DNA from: Geosiphon pyriformis
Lineage: Eukaryota > Glomeromycota > Glomeromycetes > Archaeosporales > Geosiphonaceae
DNA length: 64,000 nucleotides
NCBI GenBank assembly: GCA_016748015.1
Contig: JAAOMT010000003.1
Span: 1,434,147-1,498,146, forward strand
Direction of reading: 5' to 3'
Part shown: piece after piece, positions 37,200 to 48,554 of the stretch
Position numbering within the stretch: position 1 is the first letter of the stretch
How the letters are laid out: every line of letters starts with the position of its first letter
Program-made: the position numbers and the translations under genes
Notes under the pieces: generated by a model
The model's input: only the letters and a program-made list of their open reading frames with translations
The model's database searches: none
What the model was told of the DNA's origin: nothing

Positions 37200-37600
37200 T
37201 AAATAATAATAATAATAAATAAAAGGCTTAAAGCTCGCGATTAATTGACTTCTATATTTTTTCATATCTTGTTTAGAATCTTGTGTCTCTTTGGAATTAA
37301 GTCTTTTTTCACGAATGAGTTCATTTAAGTTACAGTTATCGCGAGCAGTAATAACTCTTTTTTGAAGTTCTTTTGCAGTATCATGGAAATAGGGATCCTG
37401 ATGTCAATTTTTTGGAATAATTTCCTAAATACATTGAAGTGTATGTTTTTCATTAATTTTAGGCCACTTTCCTTTAAGCACTTGAAATTACACGGGAATA
37501 TTCTCTTTAATACTATTCTAAAGTCTTTCTCCTGAAATAATTGTAAAACTTTGTTTATTCCGTAGCATTCAAGCGATAAACTATTTAAATGCGTTTTCAA
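37200..37600 (-). pseudogene. Coding relic, possibly the C-terminal tail of a TKL-type kinase
   Basis: From about 37400 down to 37200 one frame reads DPYFHDTAKELQKRVITARD then NCNLNELIREKRLNSKE and YRSQLIASF, a hydrophilic, normal-looking coding sequence with no start. Just upstream, pieces such as KGKWPKINEKHTLQCI and EIIPKN lie in the same frame but are cut by stops. The order resembles the end of a kinase domain plus tail, as in the other kinase relics of this window. A 91-codon frame at 37600-37325 overlaps it in another frame and is probably a shadow. The family call is tentative. Confidence 0.4.
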
Positions 37601-37899
37601 TATTAGAAAAAGAAATTAAAAATAATAAAGTCACATAGATTTCTTAAAAGGAAATATATTTTATATTTTGGCTATCTTTAAGATATATCAAAACAATTTT
37701 TATAGCACCACTATGTATTGATCATTGTTATTATTTTCCACTATTCTATGTTTCCAACTTTTTGAAAATCGTTAATATTAACAAAATTTACACCATATGG
37801 AATCTTTTAATGCTTTATATCATTTTAGAAATTTCAGCAACTCAGCTTTTAAACCTCGATTTCGAAATTTTAACATGAAACGTTTAATACTCTAAAGTA

Positions 37900-38104
37900 A
37901 TTTTATGGACTTTTAAATCAAGAAGATTGCTTTTATAAATGAAGTTATTTGCCTCTGCTGCTTTTAAATAGAATTCAAGTTCTCCATCCATTTCGATAAT
38001 ATGTTCTAATATTGGTTTGTGGACTCGGATTTCTATTTCGATAATATGTATCAAGTTTTATTTATCCAAATAAACTTCCCGCCTCTGCTACTTTTGCATA
38101 TAGT
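37900..38104 (-). pseudogene. Decayed Sel1 units downstream of the Sel1 gene
   Basis: After the second frameshift of the neighbouring gene, a ninth unit reads KAFELYAKVAEAGSLFG and stops. Further scraps such as EFYLKAAEANNFIYKSN follow in other frames to about 37900, showing the repeat array was once longer. Confidence 0.5.
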
Positions 38105-39108
38105 TCAAATGCTTTCCTCATTTTTCGTCGTTCCACATCCATTTTGATAGCACAATCCAAGTTTGTATTGTGCTTTTGTAAGACCCGCCTCTGCTGCTTT
38201 TGAATAGAGTTCAAATGCTTTTTCCTCATTTTTCATCGTTCCCCATCCATTTTCATAACACAATCCAAGATTGAATTGTGCATCTAAACTTCCAGCTTCT
38301 GTTGCTTTTGAGTAGAGTTCAAATGCTTTTTCCTCATTTTTCGTCGTTCCCCATCCATTTTTATAGCACAATCCAAGGTTATTTTGTGCTTTTGTAAAAC
38401 CCGCCTCTGCTGCTTTTGAATAAAGTTCAAAGGCTTTTTCCAAATTTTTCATCGTCCCAATCCATTTAAATAACACATTCCAAGATTGTATTGTGCATCT
38501 AAACTTCCAGCTTCTATTGCTTTAGAGTAGAGTTCAAATGCTTTTTCCTCATTTTTCATCGTTCCCCATCCATTTTCATAACACAATCCAAGGTTATTTT
38601 GTGCATTTGTAATACCCGCCTCTGCTGCTTTTGAATAAAGTTCAAAGGCTTTTTCCAAGTTTTTCGTCGTTACTTCTCCATTTTGATAATAAAGTCCAAG
38701 ATTGTATTGTGCATTTGTATTTCCAGCCTCTGCTGCTTTTGAATAAATTTCAAATGCTTTTTCCTCATTTTTCGTCGTTCCTTCTCCATTTTGATAACAA
38801 ACTCCAAGATTGAATTGAGCTTTTATATTACCCGCCTCTGCTGCTTTTGAACAATATTCAAAAGCTTTTACTTCGTTTTTCGTCGTTCCCCATCCATTAT
38901 CATAACAAAATGCAAGACTGAATTGTGCATCTGAATCTCCTGCCATTGCTGCTTTTAAATAACGTTTAAATGCTTTTTCCTTCTTTTTTTGATCACGCTT
39001 AAGATTTTGTTTTGGAAAAATTGTTAAACTTTTTTTGATAAAGTTAAAGGTTCCTATAAGACAATTAGGAGATGAAATTGCGTTTTCAAGTGATAAAGTA
39101 GAAGACAT
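38105..39108 (-). CDS. Sel1-like repeat protein, frameshifted
   Basis: Sel1-like (TPR-related) repeat protein; such proteins act as scaffolds and are expanded in Glomeromycotina. ATG 39108 starts a 46-residue leader followed by 36-residue units with the consensus [13 protein letters not shown].xxAQxNLGxCYxNGxGTxKNEE. Five units are read in the first frame (39108-38449). At the end of unit 5, CYLNGLG is followed by GGACGATG where GGAACGATG is expected, a one-base loss that stops the frame. The next frame continues at once with [14 protein letters not shown] and three more units to 38105, where another indel (NEE then AGCATTTG) ends it. The units are so alike at DNA level that assembly or sequencing error is possible as well as real decay. 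If intact it would have at least nine repeats and no kinase domain. Confidence 0.75.
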
Positions 39109-40202
39109 GATTTTTCAAATAACACAAAGGAATTATTGATCTTTAAATATTTGGTATAGGGAAAGAAGGGTTTTTTATACTAATTCAATCTAAATCACAT
39201 TCCCGAAAAAGCTAGGCTTTGTAACATTAGAATATAAAAAAAAAACTTCTGAAAATAGACAATTCATTGACGGGGGTAGAGATAGTTCGGGGCAAAAAGG
39301 TTATTGTCTTAATTGGTAATTTGTAGCTTTATTGATGACTGCTGCTGAAGCAGGTTTTCTTTACACCACATGATCAAAATTTAAATTACATTTAATACTA
39401 TATAATTTATACACTAGTTAATAATGTTATTTTGTGTAAATAAAAATAAAAAGTAATAAATTTTGTTAATTTTCAGTATAATTGATATCGGTTAAGTAAA
39501 GTTTTATTAAACAAATGATTTCAATCTCAAGTGGCATTTGTCTTGACAAATTATTTTGGAAATAAAAACCTTTTATCAAGATTAAATTGATATTTTATCA
39601 TAGAAGCAAATGATTTGGAGCATTCATTTTTAATGAAAACATGATTATTTTTCATTTACTTTTATAAATATGATGTTAGTTTATCAAAAAAATTTTGCTA
39701 GCATATTAAAAACTTTGAATTATAATATTCCATATAAACAATATGTGATATTCAAGTTATCTTAATCTAAGACTTTATTAAAAAATTGGGTTGTAAAAAT
39801 TTATTGACAACTTATAACCTAACTTTATTATTATCTATGAAAATTTTAAAGTTTTACTATCAAGTAAAATGTGAATGCTAAGATTTGTAATCATATTAGA
39901 ACATAAAATTTCTTTAAATGAAGCAGCAATAGTTCAAAGCTAAGCATCAGTGAAAACATTATGAGCAAAATTCTGTAAAATATGGCCCAAAGATTTCAAT
40001 TTTTATCAGTCAAAAATCCGAAGATCAATAATAAAATGATTAATTTATTTTCAAACTTATCGGAAATACTGAAATGCAGACTATTTCCAGAATGGTCCAA
40101 ATCCAATGCAAAAACTAGGTCAATCAAGTTAAAAACTGGATCAATAATCAAATTACATGTAGTAACAACAAACTAAAATTAGATGTGTGATATAATACCT
40201 TT
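39109..40202. other. Intergenic
   Basis: About 1.1 kb, AT-rich. The open frame 39982-40176 (+) has no recognisable feature and is not reported as a gene. The start-proximal region of the Sel1 gene lies at the left end. Confidence 0.5.
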
Positions 40203-41712
40203 TTAATTCGTAACGCACTGTTTCATTGTGACTCCAAAATAAGGGCCATAATGAGCTAAATTTTGTCCATCTTCTGAATCTTTTGTGGACAAATTACAAT
40301 CCTAAATTTTTCAAAATTTTTTTAATGTTTTTTATTAGTCAAAAGAAAAATTTTGTATTAAAATTCTTATCTTACAGGATTTTCACCAAATCTATTGACA
40401 GCCTTAATATGATAACCTTTGCAACTTAAGGTTATAAATCCATCCGGCATCGGTGCTGTTTTTCGAGCATTATTATTTCCAATACAATTACAATCGGCGG
40501 TTGTTATCCAAAATTCTTCCTCATGATGCATATAAGGTGGAGGAAGAAATAACCTGGGTACCCAATCATTGGTGTGAGTTACTCGGGTTACTTCGAGGTA
40601 TACGTTTACTAGGGTCGCGTACATTTCTAACCCGACTCGAGGTTGTCCAAATGTTATTACTCGAAGCCTGGCTGGGTGATTTTTACGTTTTGAGGATTGG
40701 AAATGATAAGATAAGCCGGCTAAGGAGGCGTAGGCTAGTAAAAAAAATGAATTTGAATGCTCAAGATGTCTGTCTAAGAGTGAAAAAATCAAAATTTATA
40801 GTTAAAATAGTACCGACCACCACCAATTCCATGTCCAATGAATATAACAGGAGCAATTTTAAAAATTTCCGGATATTTTTTAATAGCTTTGTCAATACCG
40901 TCAGTGATTTGTGGTAACTCAAGTTCAACCGGATTATAAAATTGGGTATCCACGAATGCTTCTATTGACGTTGGTGTATCATTAGTGTATTGAATTAGGT
41001 CCATTGTGCTCGTTTCTGAATGTCTCATCCATTGTTCCCGTATATATTCAGGTCCTTTAAAGTTGACAATAATTCTTTGTTTTTTAGAATATACTAAAAC
41101 TGTTGCTGGTATATTTGAAAAATATTTGGAGAGCTAGAGTTGATTAAAATAAAATTTTATTTCAAACATTTCAATTACATGCAAACCTATTTGTCCTTCA
41201 TGAGTGATTTCTACATTAGGTGAAATGCCACAATATGCGTAATTTGTAATTTCGGCTAATTCTTTGTAAAAAAGATATGGAATATTCGTCCTTCTCGGTT
41301 TGTTTGCTTGTTTTTCTCGTTTTGCATGCATAAATTTATAAATATTGCTTTTAAGTTTTTCATTTTCTATTGCAAGAGCTTCAGAGAGGATAACGGTGGC
41401 TTTTTGCCGTGGAAGATCAAGTTTTAATGAGGATACAGGAAAAATAACTTGGGGTTTTGAAGGTTTAAATGAAATGTTGAATGATTTGTCCCCAATTGAA
41501 AGTATTTTAACTCTTGTTTCAGTCTCTAAATCTTGCCAGATTTTTCCATCTTGACCACTGAAAAATTTAATGATCAAACCAAAACTGATTAGAAAGCTTA
41601 TTACTAAAGCAAATCCGGTCCAAAAATGAAATCGAGTGAATTTTTGCAATTTTGATTGATTGAGGAAAATCAATTTCGAGTTTAAAATTGGAAACTGGTA
41701 AGTTTGAACCAT
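40203..41712 (-). CDS. Class-3 lipase-like protein 1, nucleophile Ser replaced by Gly
   Basis: Alpha/beta-hydrolase of the lipase class 3 fold. Four exons, 41712-41187, 41105-40818, 40734-40376 and 40301-40203, give 423 residues. An N-terminal signal-anchor span lies at about residues 30-52 (FWTGFALVISFLISFGLII). Family landmarks: AEITNYAYCGI, VNFKGPEYIREQW (oxyanion region), IFIGHGIGGAYASLAGL (nucleophile elbow), VITFGQPRVG, TRVTHTNDWVPR (catalytic Asp region), HHEEEFWI and the C-terminal AHYGPYFG, whose His aligns with the catalytic His of Rhizomucor-type lipases (DHLSYFG). The elbow is GHGIGG instead of GHSxGG, so the serine is missing. Intron 2 falls exactly inside the elbow, as in the three paralogues; its donor (GTCGGT) is weak. 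First gene of the cluster at 40.2-50.1 kb. Confidence 0.85.
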
Positions 41713-42030
41713 TCTAATTTGTGGAATTTGTAGTCACAATCCGAAATCCTTCTTCTAATTATCTAATACATGTAATTCTTGTTTATTTTAATTTTTTCAA
41801 TTAATACTACTATAATTACAGGTTAGATTCTCAATTTTGGCAATTGATCAGTTATCTTCCACAGGGATCGAGATGTAAGCCAGCCTCTTGATCGATTTTA
41901 ATAAGATCTATTACTAGTGAATATAGAGCCAAATAAATTTAAAAATCCTTTATTAATTATATATTTTGCGTTTTTAGCTGGATGTCATATGTCATTAATA
42001 TCAATTAATTCCTTCAAGAATGTGATGTAT
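41713..42030. other. Intergenic, presumed lipase 1 promoter
   Basis: About 300 bases upstream of the lipase-like gene 1 start codon. Nothing specific recognised. Confidence 0.4.
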
Positions 42031-42034
42031 AAAT

Positions 42035-42300
42035 TTGGTTAACCTCGTATTTAACAATCTTCAATCCATAAAATTAATGTTTTTCAAAAAATTGTCTTTA
42101 TTCCGTGTTACCCACATGAACGATTATTTAACTCGTCTTTCAAAAATTAGTGCAATTTTGCATCTTTCATTCGAAGTCCGGATTGAATCAGATTATAATT
42201 ATTCAGCTAATAAAGATAATGACATGACTTATCTTTGCCATATCCCCATCAATACATTAAAGATAAGTTTTTTCTATATTAAATATGTATTCATTGAATT
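42035..42300 (+). pseudogene. Relic of a fifth class-3 lipase-like gene
   Basis: In the open frame starting at 42035, the sequence LFRVTHMNDYLTRL matches the conserved RVTHxNDxVPR block that contains the catalytic Asp in the four neighbours. It is followed by LSFEVRIESDYNYSANKDND, which lines up with the HHELEYWI-xxDCxC segment of the paralogues with both Cys changed to Tyr. No upstream elbow or FGQPR block is present and the frame then runs into AT-rich sequence. A truncated copy with no start region. Confidence 0.65.
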
Positions 42301-43970
42301 TCAAATTATTAAACTTTTCTTAAGGAATGCATTAATTCACAACCTTTTACATATAAAGATGCAGATTTTGGTCTTTAGTTTCAACATATAATAAAAGAGT
42401 ATTTACATTCAGATTTTGAAAAATAATGATTTATACATTAGAATAATCAAAAACTATTTGACTCGATATTGGCCTTCCATTATTTATCAAAGTATTCTAT
42501 TGAATCTTCCCATTTTATAACTTTTTTTAATAATTCAATAGAAGATTCTTGTAAAACATTTAAATCATGAGATTTTTGCCATTATTAGTTTAATTTTCAC
42601 TTAGAGTGTATTATATCTAGTGTTAAAAATATATATATATACACCATTTATTAAACTGATATTTTCCAAAGCTATTTTTACTAAAAAATAACCTTTTTTT
42701 TATTAGAATTTATTTGCAAATAATTTTATAGCAAAATACATTATAAACATTAAAATGCAATTAAAATTCAAAAATATTAATTAAATAATCGACTAGACAT
42801 TTTTCAGAATTTAAATAATAATGTCAAATGTTTTATTTGTTTGATATTTAATTGTTCATAATATTTATACATTTAGTTTTTTTATGATCAAGCAATTTTT
42901 TAAAGAATTTCAAATAATCTGAATTATTAAAAAAAAAATTGATTTTCTTTATTTAAAATACTTAAGCATTTATACAACATTTCAATTCTGATTCAAATGT
43001 TTTTACTAATTGTCACTTTGAAAAGTTATTATTTTTGCTTATGGTTTTGGCAGACTTTTTAATTAAATTAAGTATACACGAATATTTGAAAAATAACTTT
43101 TATTTCATGTTACTATTTGAAAAAAAAAAAAATTAATTCATTAGCCTTATTAACTTTCGCAAAGAAAATATTTAAGCGAAATTTCCCATTAATCATCCGC
43201 TATACATTTGAATGCTTAAGAGTTTACCCGGTTATTTTATTTTTAATATCAAGTTAATAGGGTACTTTATTTAGTTTTTCCTATTTTAGCCTGTAGAAAT
43301 CATATTGCCTTGGGAATATTAAATATTGGATGTAGATCGCCGAAATCTTGATTCGAAGCGATCTTCCGATTCTTTTTATGTTTATTTGTGTATTTATTAT
43401 TCTAAACTAATGAAAAGAATAATTGAAAATCTAAATTTTAATAAATCACAATACTCAAATAATTAATAGATTTTCCTTTTTTTCGCGAAAAACTCAAGAT
43501 TGCAATAACCAAATTTCTTATATTTATTATTAGAAAAGATCATGCTAGTTACTTTGGTGAAAAATTTTAATAATATTTTATTCCATCATTTTCAGGACTG
43601 GGAGAAGTAAAATATATATATTTATGATTTTGATTACTTTAAATGCTATGCGTAGAAATAATTAGAAAAGAAATATGATTATAATTTAATTAATTATTAT
43701 TATTTAGATATAACAAATTTTTTTTCTGAATAATCAGAACCTTTAAAAATCCTTAATGGTTTATTTTTTATAAGAAATTTATATAGATGGAAGCAATAAC
43801 CATAAATATTTTTTTGGGCTAACCATTACATTATAATTGTAATCTCAAATATCTCTTAATAATTATTAAGAATAAACCATGGTTTCGTATTGTTAGATTT
43901 TCCTCAATATCAAGTAAAAACTCAGGTTCTCTCTCCCAAAATAAAGCATCTCTAATTTTAGTGAGGCGCA
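42301..43970. other. AT-rich intergenic region with a dispersed repeat
   Basis: About 1.7 kb between the lipase relic and lipase-like gene 2. AT-rich, with an interspersed repeat at about 43142-43265 described separately. No other gene evidence. Confidence 0.5.
43142..43265 (+). repeat. Dispersed repeat, copy A
   Basis: Shares CCTTATTAACTTTCGC, then CGAAATTTCCCATTAATCAT and CCGCTATA, then AAGAGTT-ACCCG with a second copy at about 63845-63965, in the same orientation and order, with indels between. About 120 bases are alignable. Not coding. Confidence 0.7.
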
Positions 43971-45433
43971 ATGATTCTCAATCATTTTTGGGAAAAAAAG
44001 AAAGGGTTCTTTGCAAGACAAATTATATTTCTTTTCATCCTTATTCTAGCTACTCTCGAAATTCTTGTCAATGAAGTCGAAAAATATTACTTAACTAGAG
44101 CAAAATTATCTGAAAATAGGTTAACCTGGTTAAATAATCAAGACTTTTTTTATTTGTGGCCAGCAACACTCCAAAATAATAAGACCTTAAGTAAACGTGA
44201 ATTAATAGCAGCTGGCCCTTCAAGAGGTTTCGGTGGCAGCTCTAGAAAGAAATCCCCTCCTAAAACACTAGTTACTGATCCGGAGATTATAAATTTATTA
44301 AAAACGATGGCGTTGTGGGCAAATATGCCGTATTGCACTCCTAACCAGAAACTTGTAAAAGATTCCTTGGGATTAATTTGTAATGAAAATCTCTCTTTTA
44401 ATTTGTAATTATTTGGAAAAAAAACACCATTTTCAAAGCCTAAATTTTCATATTCACGATCTTATTTGCAATGAAAGTTGATATGTCAATACAAACGATA
44501 AGGGGAAAGGAAGGATTAATAATTTATTTTCGTGGTGGGTTTTCTAAAACTTCCTTTGAATTTAATTTAAATTTAAACTTCAATATTTTTCTTTAAGGAC
44601 CTGAACTTACTAGAAAGCAATGGGATGCCAGGAAATTTTATTTGGAATTGGATAATAGAAAAAATCGAAATCCTTGGCCAATAGATTCTGAATGGCCTAA
44701 GGTGCTTACAAAAGGAGTAATCAGTAACATTTCAAGGCAAATTGCAGCTTTTAGCTCGAGCCTTACTGGCGATACAGTGTTCATTTATTTTACGGGCCAT
44801 GGAATAGGAGGGGGTAATGCTATATTTAAAATTTGTATATAAATATGATAAAGTAAATTAATTTTTATATTTTTTTTTGGATAATAGTATATGCCCTATA
44901 TTTCGCTATAATATCTCTGATCATGGTAAAAAATTTAACTCAAAGACTAATCATCGATGGTAGGAAGATGGAAGTCGCAGTTATTACATTTGGACAACCA
45001 AGAGGGGGAAATTTTGATTTTGCAGAACGCGCAAATGATTACGTGAGATTGAAACTTCTCAGAATTTACCGTGTGACCCACTCAAATGATCATGTGCCAC
45101 AGCGACCATATTTAGAGTCGACTTCAAAACCTTGGTTCCATACCGACCGAGAATATTGGATTTCATTGAATTGTGATTGTTCGCAAAAAAAAGAGCCTGA
45201 ATATGAACTTTTTGAATGTCCAGGATATTCTAATACTGATTCTAAAAAATACGGAGAAAATAAGGTAATTCCCTCAAGGTATTTTTTTTCGAGAGTTTAA
45301 CTTTATATTTATTTTCTGATAACTTTAATAGGAATGCAATCTTGGTACTGATGGGGCAAGTAACACAGCTAATTATGGTCCATACTTTGGAACCACTTTT
45401 GGAAAATGCAATAAGTTTTTTGAATTGAATTGA
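43971..45433 (+). CDS. Class-3 lipase-like protein 2, lacking both Ser and His of the triad
   Basis: Paralogue of its neighbours in the lipase class 3 fold. Five exons, 43971-44379, 44478-44534, 44598-44813, 44888-45264 and 45332-45433, give 386 residues. Signal-anchor span near the N-terminus (IIFLFILILATLEILV). Landmarks: ALWANMPYCTP, GLIIYFRGPELTRKQW, YFTGHGIGGVYALYFAIISL, AVITFGQPRGG, YRVTHSNDHVPQ, TDREYWI and ANYGPYFG. The nucleophile serine is Gly. The position holding the catalytic His in the other copies (HYGPYF) is Asn here (NYGPYF). It has one intron more than the paralogues (inside the FRG block, donor GTGGGT); the intron inside the elbow is conserved. The splice into exon 2 (acceptor AAAG at 44477) is the least certain join. 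A GAATT run overlaps the stop codon. Confidence 0.82.
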
Positions 45434-46204
45434 ATTGAATTGATTTGGTCTTATAATCAAGTATTATATAACCAAAGCAGAATTTTTAATAAATAAAGAT
45501 AATGTTGGAGAGTCTTTTTAAATCTAATTGATTTTGATTCTTAAAAGAGAAAAAAAATTTATATTGAACAAAGTTCAATATTTAAAAATAGAATAATATA
45601 GTTAATTGCAAAATTTTTTTTTAATTATTAATGAAAAAAATAGGATTTACAATTTATAGAACTTTTAAGATAAACCTTTATTGGCATAAAATATTGTAGC
45701 ATTCAGTTTATATAGAAAAAGTCTTGTCAAATTCAGATAGATTTATCCTTTGATATATTTGATATTATTCTCTTGATAATGAAAAAAATAAATTTTCAAA
45801 ACTTGATTAATTTGTACCTAAATTTCGTTTATTTGAGTGTGAAATTTAGGTCATTTTTTAATTTGAAAATTTAAATATATAATAAAAAGTTGCAACCATT
45901 TAAACTTTTTATCTGGATTTGTGATTTCATTGTCCATTTTAATTTAAAATAGCTGAAGTTTCTTATTCCTAATATTATTATTTTAAAGCAAAAAAATACT
46001 CTTTGCTATTTTTATTGAAGTTTTAATTATTTATACAGAATTAGGTTAAAATAAAAATTTCAAAATAAGTGGTACCTGTTCAAAGTAAAATATATCACCT
46101 AAAAATTAAATTTCACAATAAGTAACAGCCCAAATACAATTGATATTAAATATGCTTTTAAAAGGTTTATTTCTAAGATGTTTTATTTAATCACGATATA
46201 ATTA
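45434..46204. other. Intergenic between convergent lipase-like genes
   Basis: About 0.8 kb of AT-rich sequence between the 3' ends of lipase-like genes 2 and 3. Nothing recognised. Confidence 0.5.
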
Positions 46205-47760
46205 TAAAAAAGCCTTTGAATTAAAACCCTCTAAATACATTTTAGGTAATTATTATCAAAGATCACCACCAAAGCATTCACGCATTTTTATGTTGAAGTA
46301 AGGTCCATAATGTGGGGACATCAGTCGGTTATTTGAAATAGGCTGACCAGCATTGCATTCCTTCATTAAAAAATAATACATTTATAGGCAATTGAATTTA
46401 AATTGTGGAATTACCTTAACATAAACCAGCAAATTAAATAGATATCAAATACAAACCAAGTTTTCCCCCGTTCCAGCAACAATATTTCGCTTGACTCCAT
46501 GGCAAATAAAAAGAGCTTTATCATACTCAATCAATGACTTTGGATTCTTAATTGAACCATCACAATGACAATCAGGTTCTGAAATCCAATATTCCAATTC
46601 ATGGTGCTCAAATTCTCCTCTGGGGTTTCCATTTTGTGGGACAAAGTCATCAGTATGTGTAACACGAAACACATTCAAATGTTTATTTATATATTCTGCA
46701 AAGTTAGGCGTTCCAATCCGCGGTTGTCCAAACGTTATAGCTTGAACACCATATTTCACTTTTGGAAACATACTTGGTCGTCTCTGAGTGGAATGTAGGA
46801 ATTCTAGAGCTGCTAATATAGCAAATGCTTGAAATGACAAAAATATTTTACAATTTCGAGTTATTTTGGAGTCTATTAATGTTTGTTCATTAAAAAATTT
46901 GAATTTCTTATTACATACCACCGCCAATCCCATGACCGGTAAAATAAACAATTGGATGTGGCCTTTCTTTTAAGTAAGGGTTCTCCGTGGTTAAAAGATA
47001 TTTAATCTTTTCTAGAAGTAGTGGAGTCATAGTCAGGACGTTTTTATACCATTCGGCATCAACGGCTCCTACGAAAGTTTTCTCTGATATTGTTTTATAT
47101 TTTATGAATTCAGCTCTCCTATTTTTCCAGTTATTCAAAGTTAAGGTCGGCCCTTTGAAATAGGCAATGACCACTCTATCAACCGAATCTATGAAAACAT
47201 CAGCTATTTATAAAGAAAGGTAAAATAATGTTGGATAACAATGAATTTAAGCTTTCTAGACGATGTAAAAAAAATAATATGATATGTAACTAAACCTTTA
47301 ATATCGGTCCTTCCTTTGATAGCCTTTCCAACTTCATTATTATCCAAACAATAGCCCAAATTTGCATACATTGCCATTTCACCCAAAAATGAGATCATTT
47401 TAAGGTCTGTAACTATCTTTTTTTGTGGATAAGGCGATGAAGGACTACTAGGTTGTCCTTTAAATTTTGGAGAACCATCATTTTGGCGTTTACTAAATCT
47501 AAAATCATATTTATCATGAGAAAATTTAAGCGACGATATATTTTTTCCTTTTCGAGTAATCACTAATGTAGTAAAATTGTGATTTGGATGATAAACACTT
47601 AAAGTTGTCGACTTTAGCAATTCAGAGATACTAATTCTAAAGAGTTTTAGATGCCATGATCTGTAAAAAATCAACACAGAAATGAGTCCAAAAGCATAAA
47701 AGGTGAGTTTTGAAGATTTAAATCTTTTTTGCATTGCTAAAATTTCAATGTTAATGATCT
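46205..47760 (-). repeat. Left arm of a large inverted duplication
   Basis: Contains all of lipase-like gene 3. The arm at 48555-50105 is its reverse-complement counterpart, alike through exons, introns and about 40 bases past the stop codon. Boundaries are judged by eye. The spacer between arms is about 0.8 kb. Confidence 0.85.
46256..47734 (-). CDS. Class-3 lipase-like protein 3, nucleophile Ser replaced by Gly
   Basis: Four exons, 47734-47296, 47188-46919, 46827-46457 and 46360-46256, give 394 residues. The N-terminus has a signal-anchor span (FGLISVLIFY). Landmarks: MAMYANLGYC, VVIAYFKGPTLTL, IVYFTGHGIGGAFAILAALEF, AITFGQPRIG, FRVTHTDDFVPQ, HHELEYWI and SPHYGPYFN. Asp and His of the triad are kept; the elbow serine is Gly. 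The open frame extends past 47734 but only with a TTG start; ATG 47734 (MQKRFK) is chosen because it matches the start of its inverted copy (MEKRFK). Introns sit at the same positions as in genes 1 and 4. Compared with gene 4 it is nearly identical except in two exon windows, right after FKGP and right after the elbow helix. Confidence 0.88.
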
Positions 47761-48554
47761 TCGAAAACGCCTCATTTAAATCATACAAAAATCGTTATCT
47801 AGTTTTTATTTTTCAGTGAGCAATTTCCGAATTGGGCTCTTTATTTAGGTGGGATAATCACCATGTGATTGAGAAGGGTAAAAGTTGAGTTAGAGGTTAA
47901 AATTAAGATAATGGGAAAGTTTCTATTAAATAATAAAAATATCAAATTTTCTACGCAAAAACGATTTGTCTATACAATAAATAGGAAGCAGTCAATGTTT
48001 TGCTAATCGTATTTTTTCGTCATAAACTGAGGGATAAAATGAAAAAATGATCGAGATTAGTTCAGGTTTAACCGAATTTTGTTGACCATACTCTAGTTAT
48101 CCGAATTTGAAAGGCTTGTAGAAATAAACAAAGAGTACTAGAATTCGAATTTTTTTTAAACTTTAAAATTATTTATCATCTTATATCAAAAAGAAGTAAA
48201 ATAAATTTCAGAATGGTTTTTTGACCAAAAATCCAGCTTTAAAATCAGACAGCTCACTATAAATATGTCCAAGTTAAAATACAATGTCGCTTAAAAAATC
48301 GATTTGCACGAAAAATTTGAATCTTTTACATGTGCATGTATAAAAAATGTGCACTAGCTTTTCTTTTAACCATTTATTTGTGTGATGATTGTTTCACCCA
48401 AATAAAGAGTTAATTTGGAAATTCGTCAATGTAAAATTTAGCAAAATGAAAACTAGGTAGTGATCTTTGTATAATATTTTTACCAATAATTTATTCATCA
48501 CACTTAAAGATAATATAAAGTAGGCGTTTTCAAGATGATCAAACTCTCGCTCAT
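47761..48554. other. Spacer between inverted arms; shared promoter region
   Basis: About 0.8 kb between the divergent lipase-like genes 3 and 4, so both promoters should lie here. It is not itself palindromic by eye. No gene seen. Confidence 0.5.

Noticed and set aside
40453-40917. Plus-strand open frame of 154 codons
   Set aside because: Antisense to lipase-like gene 1 exons with conserved FGQPR and RVTHTND blocks.
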